Positions 1 to 7,955 of a DNA stretch of 64,000 nt are shown here, piece after piece. The stretch is from Eisenbergiella tayi. GTDB lineage: Bacteria; Bacillota; Clostridia; Lachnospirales; Lachnospiraceae. The notes beneath the pieces are model-generated. The model was not told the DNA's origin, ran no database searches, and saw only the letters and a program-made list of their open reading frames with translations. Positions within the stretch are counted from its first letter, which is position 1. Each line of letters opens with the position of its first letter. Location: the NCBI RefSeq assembly GCF_001881565.1, contig NZ_MPDJ01000011.1, positions 62,448-126,447 of the forward strand, read 5' to 3'. The position numbers and the translations under genes were made by a program.

Positions 1-204
1 CTTGCCGATCGGCGGCCCATGCAGAAGGTGCGGAGCCAGGGGCAGGAACAGGAGGAACCAAAGAGCAGACTCCAAAGGAATGCTGGGATCTTAACTTTTA
101 TTCATCTGTATAGTAACAGGGATCGGGAGGGTTTTCCATTGCTAATATGGAAAGGAGCATGTATAATGTGGAAAAAGATAAGTTTGTGTGTGGAGGGGTT
201 TTTT
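1..204. other. Left-edge region upstream of the AraC gene, no assignable gene
   Basis: No protein family is recognisable here. One plus-strand frame is open from the left edge to a stop at 111-113 and could be the last ~36 codons of an upstream gene, but the peptide is low-complexity and I cannot identify it. The rest carries two possible Shine-Dalgarno sequences for the following AraC gene (about 150-157 and 192-198). Confidence 0.3.
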
Positions 205-1068
205 ATGGGGGTATTGCTTAAGCTGATGGATGAGCGGAGAATCAGTACTGCTAACTATATTACTTTTGTTAATCCGGCGCCTCATCCTGACAGGATTATG
301 TCTGAACATGATTTTCTTTATATGATTGATGGGAGCTGGCGGATACGGGAGGAGGAGGAGGCTTTTGAGATGCATTCGGATGATCTTTTGATTCTTCCTG
401 CGGGGAGGCATCATTATGGGGACGGGCTCAGTACGCCTCATAATAAGCACATGTATATTCATGTAATTCCTTTGGGGAGTGAACGGGCGGCGAATGTGAA
501 TGGTTCCGGCTTTGAGGAAGGTGAGCCGGGATGTTTGGCGGTGGCTGAGCCGGCTGAGGAGTTTGCAGAGTTCCATTCTTTGATACATTGTCAGAGCAAT
601 CCTCATATTAAGGAGCTTTTTCAGGAGATTATTGCGGAGTGCTGGGCTGTTTCTTCTTTCCGGGAGCAGAAGCTTTCTCTTTTATTGAATCTGCTTATGC
701 TTGAGCTGAAGGAGCAGCAGGAGAAGCCTTATTGTTCTTCCTCCAACAGTATATTGGAAGAGGCTTCCCGGCTGATTCAGACTACGCCTCAGACTTTTTT
801 TACAGGAAAAGAACTGGCGGAAAGATTTTATGTGTGCGAGCGCACACTTTCCAACCAGTTCAAAAAAGTTTATGGGAAAACGCTTTATGCTTATCAGATG
901 GATGTGAAGCTGGAAATGGTCCGGCAGTTTCTTTTAAGCCAGCCGGAGGTGAAGCTTCATGAAACGGCTCTGAATTTCGGTTTCTGTGATGAATTCCATC
1001 TCAGCAGGACGTTTAAGAAAAAATATGGGGTGTCCCCCAGCAGATACCGGGAAATCAGCGTGGATTAG
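205..1068 (+). CDS. AraC family transcriptional regulator, cupin sensor plus HTH
   Basis: A 287-residue DNA-binding regulator of the AraC/XylS type. The N-terminal ~150 residues look like the cupin-fold AraC ligand-binding domain (for example 'SEHDFLYMIDGSWRI' and 'LLILPAGRHHY', a His-rich cupin strand). The last ~100 residues carry the two helix-turn-helix motifs, ending in the typical 'FGFCDEFHLSRTFKKKYG' signature. I chose the ATG at 205 because GGAGGGG lies six bases upstream. An in-frame ATG at 166, with AAAGGAG eight bases upstream, would add 13 residues and cannot be excluded. Such regulators usually sense a sugar or metabolite and control a neighbouring catabolic gene. The downstream gene is convergent and overlaps its last 14 bases, so the target is not evident. 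Confidence 0.85.
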   Translation: MGVLLKLMDERRISTANYITFVNPAPHPDRIMSEHDFLYMIDGSWRIREEEEAFEMHSDDLLILPAGRHHYGDGLSTPHNKHMYIHVIPLGSERAANVNGSGFEEGEPGCLAVAEPAEEFAEFHSLIHCQSNPHIKELFQEIIAECWAVSSFREQKLSLLLNLLMLELKEQQEKPYCSSSNSILEEASRLIQTTPQTFFTGKELAERFYVCERTLSNQFKKVYGKTLYAYQMDVKLEMVRQFLLSQPEVKLHETALNFGFCDEFHLSRTFKKKYGVSPSRYREISVD

Positions 1069-1759
1069 GCTGCATTTTTTCCAGCAGCTGTACCAGGTTA
1101 TAGAGGGAATGGACTACCGCCAGGGGCTGTACCGTATGTTTCCCATCCTGCGTGTGGGTTCTCCTTCTGTCGATTAATATGGAAGGGATGCCGGCTGACG
1201 CCGGCCCTTCCACATCCTCATGATAGGAATTTCCTATGTAAATGGTATTCTCAGCTTCACCGCCGCAGCTGTGAAGCATTTTTTGATAGAAACGTCTGTC
1301 GGGCTTATATATTTTCAAATCTTCTGAGGAATAAATTCCATCAGGCTCCATTCCGTTTCTCCGGATATTCAGCCGCAAAGGCTCCGTGTCGGAATCGGCC
1401 CCGATGATGACCCGGTATTTTTTCTTAAGCTGGTTCACCGCATCTGCCGCTCCTTCAAAAGCCTTGCTCACTCCCAACGCTGTCCGCATATAATCCGCAT
1501 CTTTGTTTCTGTTTCCTGTGATTCCATAGCGGGAATACAATACAGACAGATCCTTCCTGAAGATTTCCGCTTCTGTCAGATAACCGTTTCCATTGGCTTC
1601 TTCCTTATGCTGTCTGTGTAAAATCTTCCATTCCTCACAGAACAATTCAGGATTCACTCCGCATTCCGTCAGCTCCGGAATCCTCCGTACCGCTTCCCGA
1701 TAACCGGCGCCGGCGGCAATCAATGTACCATAGGCATCAAAAATAATCAGCTTTTTCAT
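1055..1759 (-). CDS. HAD superfamily hydrolase (haloacid-dehalogenase-like subclass)
   Basis: A 234-residue cytoplasmic HAD hydrolase. Motif I at the N-terminus is FDAYGTL: the nucleophile Asp is present, and the second Asp of the phosphatase motif DxD is replaced by Tyr, as in 2-haloacid-dehalogenase-like members. Motif III is the Lys in 'LKIYKPDRRFY' and motif IV is 'IGNSYHEDVEGPASAGI'. The start at 1759 has AGGAG six bases upstream; an upstream in-frame start lacks a ribosome-binding site. It ends 14 bases inside the convergent AraC gene and follows the GH31 gene on the same strand by about 31 bases, so it may be the distal gene of that operon. Family and fold are clear; whether the substrate is a phospho-ester or something else is not. 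Confidence 0.8.
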   Translation of the reverse strand: MKKLIIFDAYGTLIAAGAGYREAVRRIPELTECGVNPELFCEEWKILHRQHKEEANGNGYLTEAEIFRKDLSVLYSRYGITGNRNKDADYMRTALGVSKAFEGAADAVNQLKKKYRVIIGADSDTEPLRLNIRRNGMEPDGIYSSEDLKIYKPDRRFYQKMLHSCGGEAENTIYIGNSYHEDVEGPASAGIPSILIDRRRTHTQDGKHTVQPLAVVHSLYNLVQLLEKMQPNPR

Positions 1760-1790
1760 GACAGCTCCTGTAACCATGCAGTCTTTTGGC

Positions 1791-3788
1791 TTAAATCAGG
1801 CCTTTCAGTTCAGGCAGCTTATCATCCCTTAAGAATACCGGGATCACATCCAGCGCGGCCTGTACCTGAATTGTCTGTCCTCCTTCATAAACGCTGCCGT
1901 CATGGACAGAAGTCCATTTGGAGCCTTCCGGAAGATAAACCTCTCTTTCATAAGAATCCTCATATAAAACGGGAGCCACCAGCATATCGCTGCCGTACAT
2001 ATACTGCTCCTTCATATCCCAGCAGCATTTCTGTTCCGGGAATTCATAGAACATCGGTCTCATTACCGGACGTCCCAGCGTATGGGCTTCTTCCATGAGT
2101 TTTCTGGTATAAGGTCTCATGGCTTCCCGGAATTGGATATATTTTACAAGGGTGGTGCAGTTCTCTTCACCAAAGCTCCATACTTCATTGTTCGCACCTG
2201 TGGGCTGCATGATCTCTCCTGCTTTGTTAACCACTGTTTCGGAAGGGGTACGATCGCCATGCAGACGCATTACCGGGCAGAAGGTTCCCCATTCAAACCA
2301 GCGGACAAGCAGTCTGCGGAAGGCATCGTCTTCCGGGTTTCCGCCGGAAAAGCCGCCGATATCCGTGGTCCACCAGGGGATTCCTGCGATTCCCATGTTC
2401 AGGCCTGCGCATACCTGTCTGCGGAAGGTCTGCCAGTCGGAATGAATGTCGCCGGACCATACAAGGGCGCCGTAACGCTGGCTTCCCGCCCATGCGCAGC
2501 GCAGCAGGTTCACTACATTTTCCTGCCCTGCTTCCGTCTGTCCTTCATAGAAGGTTCTGGCGTAGGCCTGAGGATAAATATTGCCAATCTGGGCATTGGT
2601 TCCCTGGTAGTACCGGTAATTATCAAAATCGTATCCGCTGTATTCCGGCTCCGCTTCATCCAGCCAGAATACCTTAATTCCGTAATCATAATAATTTTTC
2701 TTACATTTTTCCCATACATAGGAACGGGAACGGGGATTCGTGGCATCATAGAAGGTGCTGTTTCCATTATAAAGCATGGCGATATCCACGCCCTTTTCCG
2801 CCTTCACCAGCAGGCCCTTCTGCTTCATTTCCTCATAGTTTTCACTCTTCCAGTCAATCTGGGGCCAGATGGAAACCATGAGTTCGATTCCCATGTCCTT
2901 CAGTTCCTTCACCATCGCTTCCGGATCCGGGAAAAATTCTTCATCAAACCGGAAATCCCCCATCTTGGGCCAATGGAAGAAGTCACATACAATGACATCG
3001 ATAGGAATCTTTCTTTCCTTATACTCTCTCGCCACCTTCAGCAGCTGTTCCTGATTCCAGTAACGCAGCTTGCACTGCCAGAAGCCCATGCCATATTCCG
3101 GCATCATGGGAACCTTACCCGTCGCATCGCCATAGGCCTGTTCGATTTCATCCGGGGTATCTCCGGCCGTGATCCAGTAATCCATCTGTTTGGTGCTTTC
3201 AGCATACCATTCCGTGGTGTTGGAAGCGAAGCTCACGCGGCCGACCGCCGGATTGTGCCATAGGAAGCCATAGCCCTGATCGGAAAGGACAAAGGGAACG
3301 CTCGCCTGGGAATTCCTGTGGGCCAGCTCCAGATTACAGTTCTTCACATTCAGGATATCCTGCTGATACTGTCCCATGCCGAACAGCTTTTCAGCCGGTT
3401 CCGAGGCAAAGGTAACCGTCAGATGGAAATCCCCGCCTATGATGGGCTTGAAGAAACGGTTTCTTTTATTCAATGCGCCGCCTTCTCCCGCCTCTTTCAG
3501 GAGCAGTTTTCCATTCTGGTTGTAAAAAGAGATATCACATTTTTTGGACCATCCGCTAACCTCCAGCACCGCCGTAATTTTGCCGTTTGTTATGACTCCC
3601 TTGTATTCCTCCACCTTGATTTCGGCTTTCACCGGTTCCTGGGGAAGGAGGGCATAATCCGTATCCTCCAGTTCTCCCAACACAGTGGAGCGCACACGGA
3701 AGCTGTTGGCTCCCCAGGGTTCTACGGAAAGCACTTCCCCGTCCCAGCGGTAAACCAGTGCATTTCCTTCCTGACTCATCGTATACAT
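1791..3788 (-). CDS. Glycoside hydrolase family 31 (alpha-xylosidase/alpha-glucosidase type)
   Basis: A 665-residue retaining alpha-glycosidase without signal peptide, so it probably acts on imported oligosaccharides in the cytoplasm. The N-terminal ~220 residues form the beta-sandwich. The (beta/alpha)8 barrel follows, with the nucleophile Asp at about residue 377 in 'KVFWLDEAEPE' and the probable acid/base Asp at about 447 in 'LVWSGDI'. 'GIPWWTTDIGGF' and 'RLHGDR' are further GH31 barrel signatures. The ATG at 3788 has GGAGGA seven bases upstream; an in-frame TTG six bases earlier is too close to that site. The AraC gene immediately upstream on the same strand is the likely regulator. A terminator-like hairpin sits in the leader. 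The exact sugar (xyloside or glucoside) cannot be read from sequence alone. Confidence 0.9.
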   Translation of the reverse strand: MYTMSQEGNALVYRWDGEVLSVEPWGANSFRVRSTVLGELEDTDYALLPQEPVKAEIKVEEYKGVITNGKITAVLEVSGWSKKCDISFYNQNGKLLLKEAGEGGALNKRNRFFKPIIGGDFHLTVTFASEPAEKLFGMGQYQQDILNVKNCNLELAHRNSQASVPFVLSDQGYGFLWHNPAVGRVSFASNTTEWYAESTKQMDYWITAGDTPDEIEQAYGDATGKVPMMPEYGMGFWQCKLRYWNQEQLLKVAREYKERKIPIDVIVCDFFHWPKMGDFRFDEEFFPDPEAMVKELKDMGIELMVSIWPQIDWKSENYEEMKQKGLLVKAEKGVDIAMLYNGNSTFYDATNPRSRSYVWEKCKKNYYDYGIKVFWLDEAEPEYSGYDFDNYRYYQGTNAQIGNIYPQAYARTFYEGQTEAGQENVVNLLRCAWAGSQRYGALVWSGDIHSDWQTFRRQVCAGLNMGIAGIPWWTTDIGGFSGGNPEDDAFRRLLVRWFEWGTFCPVMRLHGDRTPSETVVNKAGEIMQPTGANNEVWSFGEENCTTLVKYIQFREAMRPYTRKLMEEAHTLGRPVMRPMFYEFPEQKCCWDMKEQYMYGSDMLVAPVLYEDSYEREVYLPEGSKWTSVHDGSVYEGGQTIQVQAALDVIPVFLRDDKLPELKGLI

Positions 3789-3806
3789 AAGCAAATCCTC
3801 CTATAC

Positions 3807-3856
3807 AAAAAATGGCAAACCGGCTTGTCCGGTTCCGCCTCCTTTGAGGTTGGAAC
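3807..3856 (-). promoter_or_regulatory. Putative attenuator: terminator hairpin with competing hairpin, upstream of GH31
   Basis: Read on the minus strand, 3839 to 3814 folds into a GC-rich stem (arms GGCGGAACCGG and CCGGTTTGCC, one bulge, loop ACAAG) followed by ATTTTTTG, a classical intrinsic terminator. It lies just before the GH31 Shine-Dalgarno. An upstream segment (3852-3856, GTTCC) can instead pair with GGAAC (3832-3836) of the terminator's 5' arm, extended by CCTC/GAGG. The two folds exclude each other. It could be a plain terminator of the araC gene, but no separate promoter fits between it and GH31. Confidence 0.5.
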
Positions 3857-3928
3857 ACACGGTTCACCTGTCTGCCATCATTATATTCATTCTTTTTGGA
3901 TGATTCATTATATATTTTGACCGTTTTT

Positions 3929-4810
3929 TTAAGTATCCTGACCTTTTCTGTATTTCTGCGGAGTTGTGTGATAAAGTTTTCCAAACTCCGTGGTAAAATA
4001 ATTTCCGCTTCCGAATCCTACATCCAGCGCGATCTTTCCCACCGGGTCATCCGTTTCCCTCAGAAGCCGTTCCGCTTTCTGCAGCCTGACTCTCTGCACA
4101 TACTCCACAAAGGTCATATGGAAATTATCTTTAAAAAAACGGCAGAGATAACCTTCGCTCACGGACAGATACGCCGCAAGGGAGTTCAGCACAATACGCT
4201 GGGTATGGTTTTCTTCCACAAAACCTACGATTTTTCTTATCATCTCACTTTTTCTCGTATTTGTTTTTACCGGCTTGATTTCCCCCTTCTGCAGCATGAG
4301 AATATCATAAACCACCTGAAGAAGGTATGCACGGACTAGGACTTCATAGCCCTTTTCCTTTTCATCAAATACAAAAAATGTTTTATTGAGCATCTCAAAC
4401 AAAGCTTTCTGTATGGAATTTTTTTCACGCAGAAGTATGAAATGTCCCTGTTCCTCTGAAAAAAGTGGATTCAGATACTTCTGTTCAATCCGGTCATTTG
4501 CCATGCCGGAAAGAAAGCTGTAATCAAATACCACCGCTCTGAACTCCAGCTGAGTGCCGAAGCAGTCATGGGAACCATGCAGCGCGTTAGGCTTTATGAG
4601 AAGTACATCTCCCTCTTCAATAATAAAGGGTTCCGCCTCCACCTGAAAATTAGCCTTTCCGGAGGTGATAAAAAAAATTTCAATTTCCGGATGCCAATGA
4701 TAGCTCAGAGGCATCTCAAAATCTTGTTCCATTTTAGTTTCGTAGGCGCTCACCGGAAAAAGCAAATCCCCATGCTGCCTGTTTTCCCGTAACGGTCTGG
4801 ATATCTTCAT
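3929..4810 (-). CDS. AraC family transcriptional regulator next to GH31
   Basis: A 293-residue AraC-type regulator. The first ~140 residues resemble the cupin sensor domain ('PLSYHWHPEIEIFFITSGKA' and 'EGDVLLIKPNALHGSH', with the metal/ligand-binding His pattern). The C-terminal ~100 residues carry the double HTH, ending in 'VGFGSGNYFTTEFGKLYHTTP'. It lies directly upstream of the GH31 gene on the same strand, with 140 bases between them, so it is the natural candidate regulator of that glycosidase. It starts eight bases after the stop of the acetyltransferase gene, which suggests co-transcription with it. The ribosome-binding site is weak (AGAGA-rich). The inducer is unknown. Confidence 0.87.
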   Translation of the reverse strand: MKISRPLRENRQHGDLLFPVSAYETKMEQDFEMPLSYHWHPEIEIFFITSGKANFQVEAEPFIIEEGDVLLIKPNALHGSHDCFGTQLEFRAVVFDYSFLSGMANDRIEQKYLNPLFSEEQGHFILLREKNSIQKALFEMLNKTFFVFDEKEKGYEVLVRAYLLQVVYDILMLQKGEIKPVKTNTRKSEMIRKIVGFVEENHTQRIVLNSLAAYLSVSEGYLCRFFKDNFHMTFVEYVQRVRLQKAERLLRETDDPVGKIALDVGFGSGNYFTTEFGKLYHTTPQKYRKGQDT

Positions 4811-4818
4811 GTTTTTCT

Positions 4819-5430
4819 CTACTTGTAGTCCTCCACGTCAAATTCACGGTCTTTAAAATAATACTTCCGATCTTCCTCAGTAATTTTACGCAGAACCCGG
4901 CAGGGATTTCCCACGGCTATCACATCATCCGGCAAATCCTTGGTAACCACGCTTCCTGCGCCAATCACCACATTATTGCCAATGGTTACACCGGGATTGA
5001 TCACCGTATTCCCGCCCAGCCATACATTGTCTCCGATAGTGACGCCGATACCGTACTCATAACCGGTGTTTCTGGAATCCGGATGCACCGGATGACCTGC
5101 CGTATAAATAGATACATTCGGGGCAATCTGCGCATTTTTCCCGATTACCACTTTTCCCACATCCAGAATTGTCAGATTGTAATTGGCAAAAAAGTTTTCT
5201 CCAACTTCTATGTTCCAGCCATAATCACAATGAAAGGGGGTCTCTATCCAGATATTTTCCCCGCATTTTCCTATGATTTCCTTTATAAGTGCCGCCTGTT
5301 CTTCCCCCTGTTCCGGGGACAGGCTGTTATAGCGGTATATCCTTTTCTTATTTTCCATCCTCTCCTCTGAGAGGCCGTCCAGCCACGCCTTATAGGGCAG
5401 CCCCGCAAGCATTCGTTCCTTCTGATTCAT
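4819..5430 (-). CDS. Hexapeptide-repeat O-acetyltransferase (maltose/galactoside acetyltransferase type)
   Basis: A 203-residue acetyl-CoA-dependent sugar O-acetyltransferase of the LacA/Maa class, the family's usual length. The N-terminal 'KERMLAGLPYKAW' is the Maa-type cap. The middle and C-terminus show the left-handed beta-helix hexapeptide repeats ('IGDNVWLGGNTVINPGVTIG', 'IGAGSVVTKDLP') and the catalytic His in 'YTAGHPVHP'. The start at 5430 has GAGGAA upstream; the reading frame stays open another 45 codons but lacks a good site. The gene lies between a ROK regulator and an AraC regulator, consistent with a sugar-handling cluster. The physiological role of these enzymes (detoxification of non-metabolised sugars) is inferred from the family, not from this sequence. 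Confidence 0.85.
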   Translation of the reverse strand: MNQKERMLAGLPYKAWLDGLSEERMENKKRIYRYNSLSPEQGEEQAALIKEIIGKCGENIWIETPFHCDYGWNIEVGENFFANYNLTILDVGKVVIGKNAQIAPNVSIYTAGHPVHPDSRNTGYEYGIGVTIGDNVWLGGNTVINPGVTIGNNVVIGAGSVVTKDLPDDVIAVGNPCRVLRKITEEDRKYYFKDREFDVEDYK

Positions 5431-5497
5431 TCCATTCCTCATTTCCGCAGCGCATCCCCTTTTTCTGCCCATGGGATAATGCCGCTTATTTCTGCCT

Positions 5498-6529
5498 TTA
5501 TACCTGCGAAGGAGTATTCGTCTCCGTTCTTTCTTCCATAAGCTGCAGCATCCGATTCTGTGCAAGGCATATCATCCCTGTTTCATAGTCCTCCTCCAGA
5601 CAGGAAGAGACCTCCACCTGCACCCGGAATTTTCCGGAAAGGCGTCTGCACACATACTGCTCCAATCTTTCCGCCATTCCATCCGTCAGAAAATCTCCAT
5701 ACAGGACAAAACGGGAAGGGGCCACGATACAGGCAAACGTTGCCAGCAGGGCTTCCAGCTGGCATAAAACCTGGTTTTCCTTGTAATAATCCAGCTCTTC
5801 CCAGGGAACAGGAACGTAAACATCCCCCATCTCTCCCGCGAAATGGGAATTCCCGTAGTAAATACTTCCATCCAGAATCAGTCCTGCTCCCGGCAGAAAG
5901 GAGCGAGGAAAATAAATCCCTACCAGGGAGGTAACATCCATACCGCAATGCTTTCTGTAATAGCCATAGGCCATGGCATTGATATCATTTTCAAACAGGA
6001 CGGGAACTCCGTACTTTTCCCGGATACGGGGCAGGAAATCGAGTCCCTCCAACCCGGAAAAATCATTTATGGTTACTACATCATCAATGGCTTCCCCGGG
6101 CAGTCCGAAAGCGATAAGCCCGATATTGCCAAAACCGGCAAAGACTTCATCTAGACAGCCGTCAAAGCTTTCTACACCGATTTCTTCCATATACCCCTGA
6201 CGTTCCCACAGCTTCTGCCCTTTCAGATCCACAACAAGCGTATGAATATAATTCCTGCCCTCCAGCTGATGCCCATAGATAATCACCATAGTCCGGTATC
6301 CGTAACAATAGCCATACTGCATGGAAGGACGGCCTCCGCCGGAGGGTACCATTCCCAGTTCCTGAACCTCACCCTGCTCAAGCATTTCGGTAATCAGCGC
6401 ATTAACTGTCACAACACTTAACCCCGTCAGCCTGGAAAGCTGCGGCTTTGTAGCCTTCCCTTCCCCTGATAAAACACGGCGCAGAGTGCTAATATTCAAT
6501 TGTTTCATCAGTCTGGTATCTGCTTTCAT
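5498..6529 (-). CDS. ROK-family transcriptional regulator lacking the zinc motif
   Basis: A 343-residue protein with an N-terminal winged HTH ('ATKPQLSRLTGLSVVTVNALITEML', ~25-50) followed by a ROK/sugar-kinase-like ATPase fold: 'LIAFGLPGEAID', 'VLFENDINAMAYG' and 'GAGLILDGSIYYG' followed by 'HFAGEMGD'. It is shorter than typical ROK proteins. The usual Cys-rich zinc-binding segment after the HxGE motif is absent, and the canonical GH of GHxxGE is degenerate, so kinase activity is unlikely and a purely regulatory role is more plausible. It starts 101 bases downstream of the PHP gene and has its own promoter. It is the first gene of a probable ROK-acetyltransferase-AraC-GH31-HAD transcription unit. 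Confidence 0.85.
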   Translation of the reverse strand: MKADTRLMKQLNISTLRRVLSGEGKATKPQLSRLTGLSVVTVNALITEMLEQGEVQELGMVPSGGGRPSMQYGYCYGYRTMVIIYGHQLEGRNYIHTLVVDLKGQKLWERQGYMEEIGVESFDGCLDEVFAGFGNIGLIAFGLPGEAIDDVVTINDFSGLEGLDFLPRIREKYGVPVLFENDINAMAYGYYRKHCGMDVTSLVGIYFPRSFLPGAGLILDGSIYYGNSHFAGEMGDVYVPVPWEELDYYKENQVLCQLEALLATFACIVAPSRFVLYGDFLTDGMAERLEQYVCRRLSGKFRVQVEVSSCLEEDYETGMICLAQNRMLQLMEERTETNTPSQV

Positions 6530-6599
6530 CCTGTCACTCCCGGTAATATCTGGTGAACCTCCTGCTGCTTACGAAAGAAACTTTATAAAGGTCATTTAT

Positions 6600-6628
6600 A
6601 ATGTAATGGAAAATGAATGATTTGTCAA
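6600..6628 (-). promoter_or_regulatory. Sigma-A-type promoter for the ROK gene
   Basis: On the minus strand, TTGACA (6628-6623), a 17-base spacer, then TACATT (6605-6600). It lies just past the stop of the upstream PHP gene and about 70 bases before the ROK start. Confidence 0.6.
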
Positions 6629-6630
6629 TC

Positions 6631-7530
6631 TCAGAATATCCTGTGCATTTTAAGAAGATAATCAAGCAGGGAGAGACTCTTTTCTTCCTTTTGGTCTCCG
6701 CCGGTTCCTCCGGGGATAACGGAAGGCTTTGTTTTCCCGTGGAAATCGCTCCCCATTGTTTCCAGCATACCCAGTTCCTCCGCCAGCTTATGGAACCACT
6801 CTACGTCCTCTTTTTTATGATAACTGCTGTAAACCTCCAGGCCCGCCGCCCCCTTTTCTTTCATGGCGCTGATTCTTTCCCTGCTGCGGCCCACCGTATT
6901 GATCGGATGGGCGATTACCGAAATTCCCCCGGTATCCGCAATCAGCTTCTGCGCTTCTTCAAAAGAAGGATAGGACACCGGCAGATAAGCCGGTTTTCCC
7001 TGGGAGCAATAATCCCAGAAAAAATTCACATAGGGATTATCTGATCGTTCCCCGCCCTCTCTGTAAGGTGCCAGAAGAGGATTTTCTGAATTTCTGTCAT
7101 CCGCCAGAGCCGCCTCCGCAATTGTTTCCCCTACCACAACCCCATCGCGGGACATGGCCAGGACCTTTTCCTCCTCAAAAAAAATACCTGTGTCTTTGAG
7201 AATTTTCATAACCTCGGACGAATTTTTCTTTTTCTGTGACAGAATATCTTCTTCCAGCTCCCTGTATCTGGGATCCTGAAAATCGATCCCATATCCCAGC
7301 AGGTGCAGATCCACTCCCTCAAAAATACAGTCAAGCTCTACAGCGGGAATTTCCCGGATTCCAAAACGGGAACAGGCCGTCATCATCCGTTCCACCCCTC
7401 TGACCGAATTGTGGTCGGAAAGAGCAACTACCTTAAGCCCGCTGTCGTGACATATTTCCGCCAGCCTCTCCGGAGAAAACTCTCCGTCCAGGCTAATCTG
7501 TGAATGCATGTGCAAATCCAGCCAGCTCAT
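6631..7530 (-). CDS. PHP-domain metal-dependent phosphoesterase
   Basis: A 299-residue PHP-family hydrolase. The N-terminal metal motif is 'DLHMHSQISLDGEF' (H-x-H), followed by 'VVALSDHNSV', 'EIPAVELDC', and late 'VIAHP' and 'GSDFHGKTKPS' motifs, the standard trinuclear metal-binding set. Members such as YciV/RnaseAM act on 3',5'-nucleotide bisphosphates or short RNA/DNA; the substrate here is not defined. It overlaps the small upstream gene by four bases (ATGA), so the two are translationally coupled. Confidence 0.85.
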   Translation of the reverse strand: MSWLDLHMHSQISLDGEFSPERLAEICHDSGLKVVALSDHNSVRGVERMMTACSRFGIREIPAVELDCIFEGVDLHLLGYGIDFQDPRYRELEEDILSQKKKNSSEVMKILKDTGIFFEEEKVLAMSRDGVVVGETIAEAALADDRNSENPLLAPYREGGERSDNPYVNFFWDYCSQGKPAYLPVSYPSFEEAQKLIADTGGISVIAHPINTVGRSRERISAMKEKGAAGLEVYSSYHKKEDVEWFHKLAEELGMLETMGSDFHGKTKPSVIPGGTGGDQKEEKSLSLLDYLLKMHRIF

Positions 7531-7736
7531 AGACTGCCTCTCTTCTGCCTGTCCAGCAATTCCTGCAGCGCTTCATCGCTGTCTTCGATCCAAACGTCTT
7601 CCTCCTCCGCATTCAGGCCCAGATATTCCCGTAAGGAGCAGGGCTCATCGCTGTTATTCCATGTGTCCACGTAATCGTCAATTTCTTCAAAGGTTATTTC
7701 TCCGTCCAGGTAACGTTCTTTAAATTTTTTCTCCAT
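7527..7736 (-). CDS. Small acidic hypothetical protein, coupled to the PHP gene
   Basis: A 69-residue acidic protein (many D/E, e.g. 'GEITFEEIDDYVDTWNNSD') without signal peptide or membrane segment. I do not recognise the family. The frame is real: it has a good start and its stop overlaps the ATG of the PHP gene in an ATGA arrangement. A strong promoter lies 150 bases upstream. The coupling suggests it works with, or is expressed together with, the phosphoesterase. Confidence 0.7.
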   Translation of the reverse strand: MEKKFKERYLDGEITFEEIDDYVDTWNNSDEPCSLREYLGLNAEEEDVWIEDSDEALQELLDRQKRGSL

Positions 7737-7882
7737 CTCTTCCTCTCTCTATCCTTTAAATTTGCTTTACTGCAACAAAGGTCACCACCTGTGTGACAAG
7801 TTCCACGGGGCCATATTCGCTTTATTATCTATCATCAGAAAAACTATACCTCTATCTGTTTAAATTCCGGTGCCTGGTTATT

Positions 7883-7912
7883 AGTATAACTGACTGCTGC
7901 AGTGCCTGTCAA
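7883..7912 (-). promoter_or_regulatory. Strong sigma-A-type promoter for the small acidic protein and PHP gene
   Basis: On the minus strand, TTGACA (7912-7907), an 18-base spacer, then TATACT (7888-7883). It follows the serine hydrolase stop by about 45 bases and drives the 69-residue protein plus the PHP gene. Confidence 0.65.
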
Positions 7913-7955
7913 ACAAGAGAACTTATCCAGGGACTTATACCGACTGTAATGATTT

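Noticed and set aside
2082..3263. Long plus-strand open frame (393 codons) opposite the GH31 gene
   Set aside because: It is the antisense shadow of a clear GH31 gene; its translation has no recognisable domain and no ribosome-binding site.
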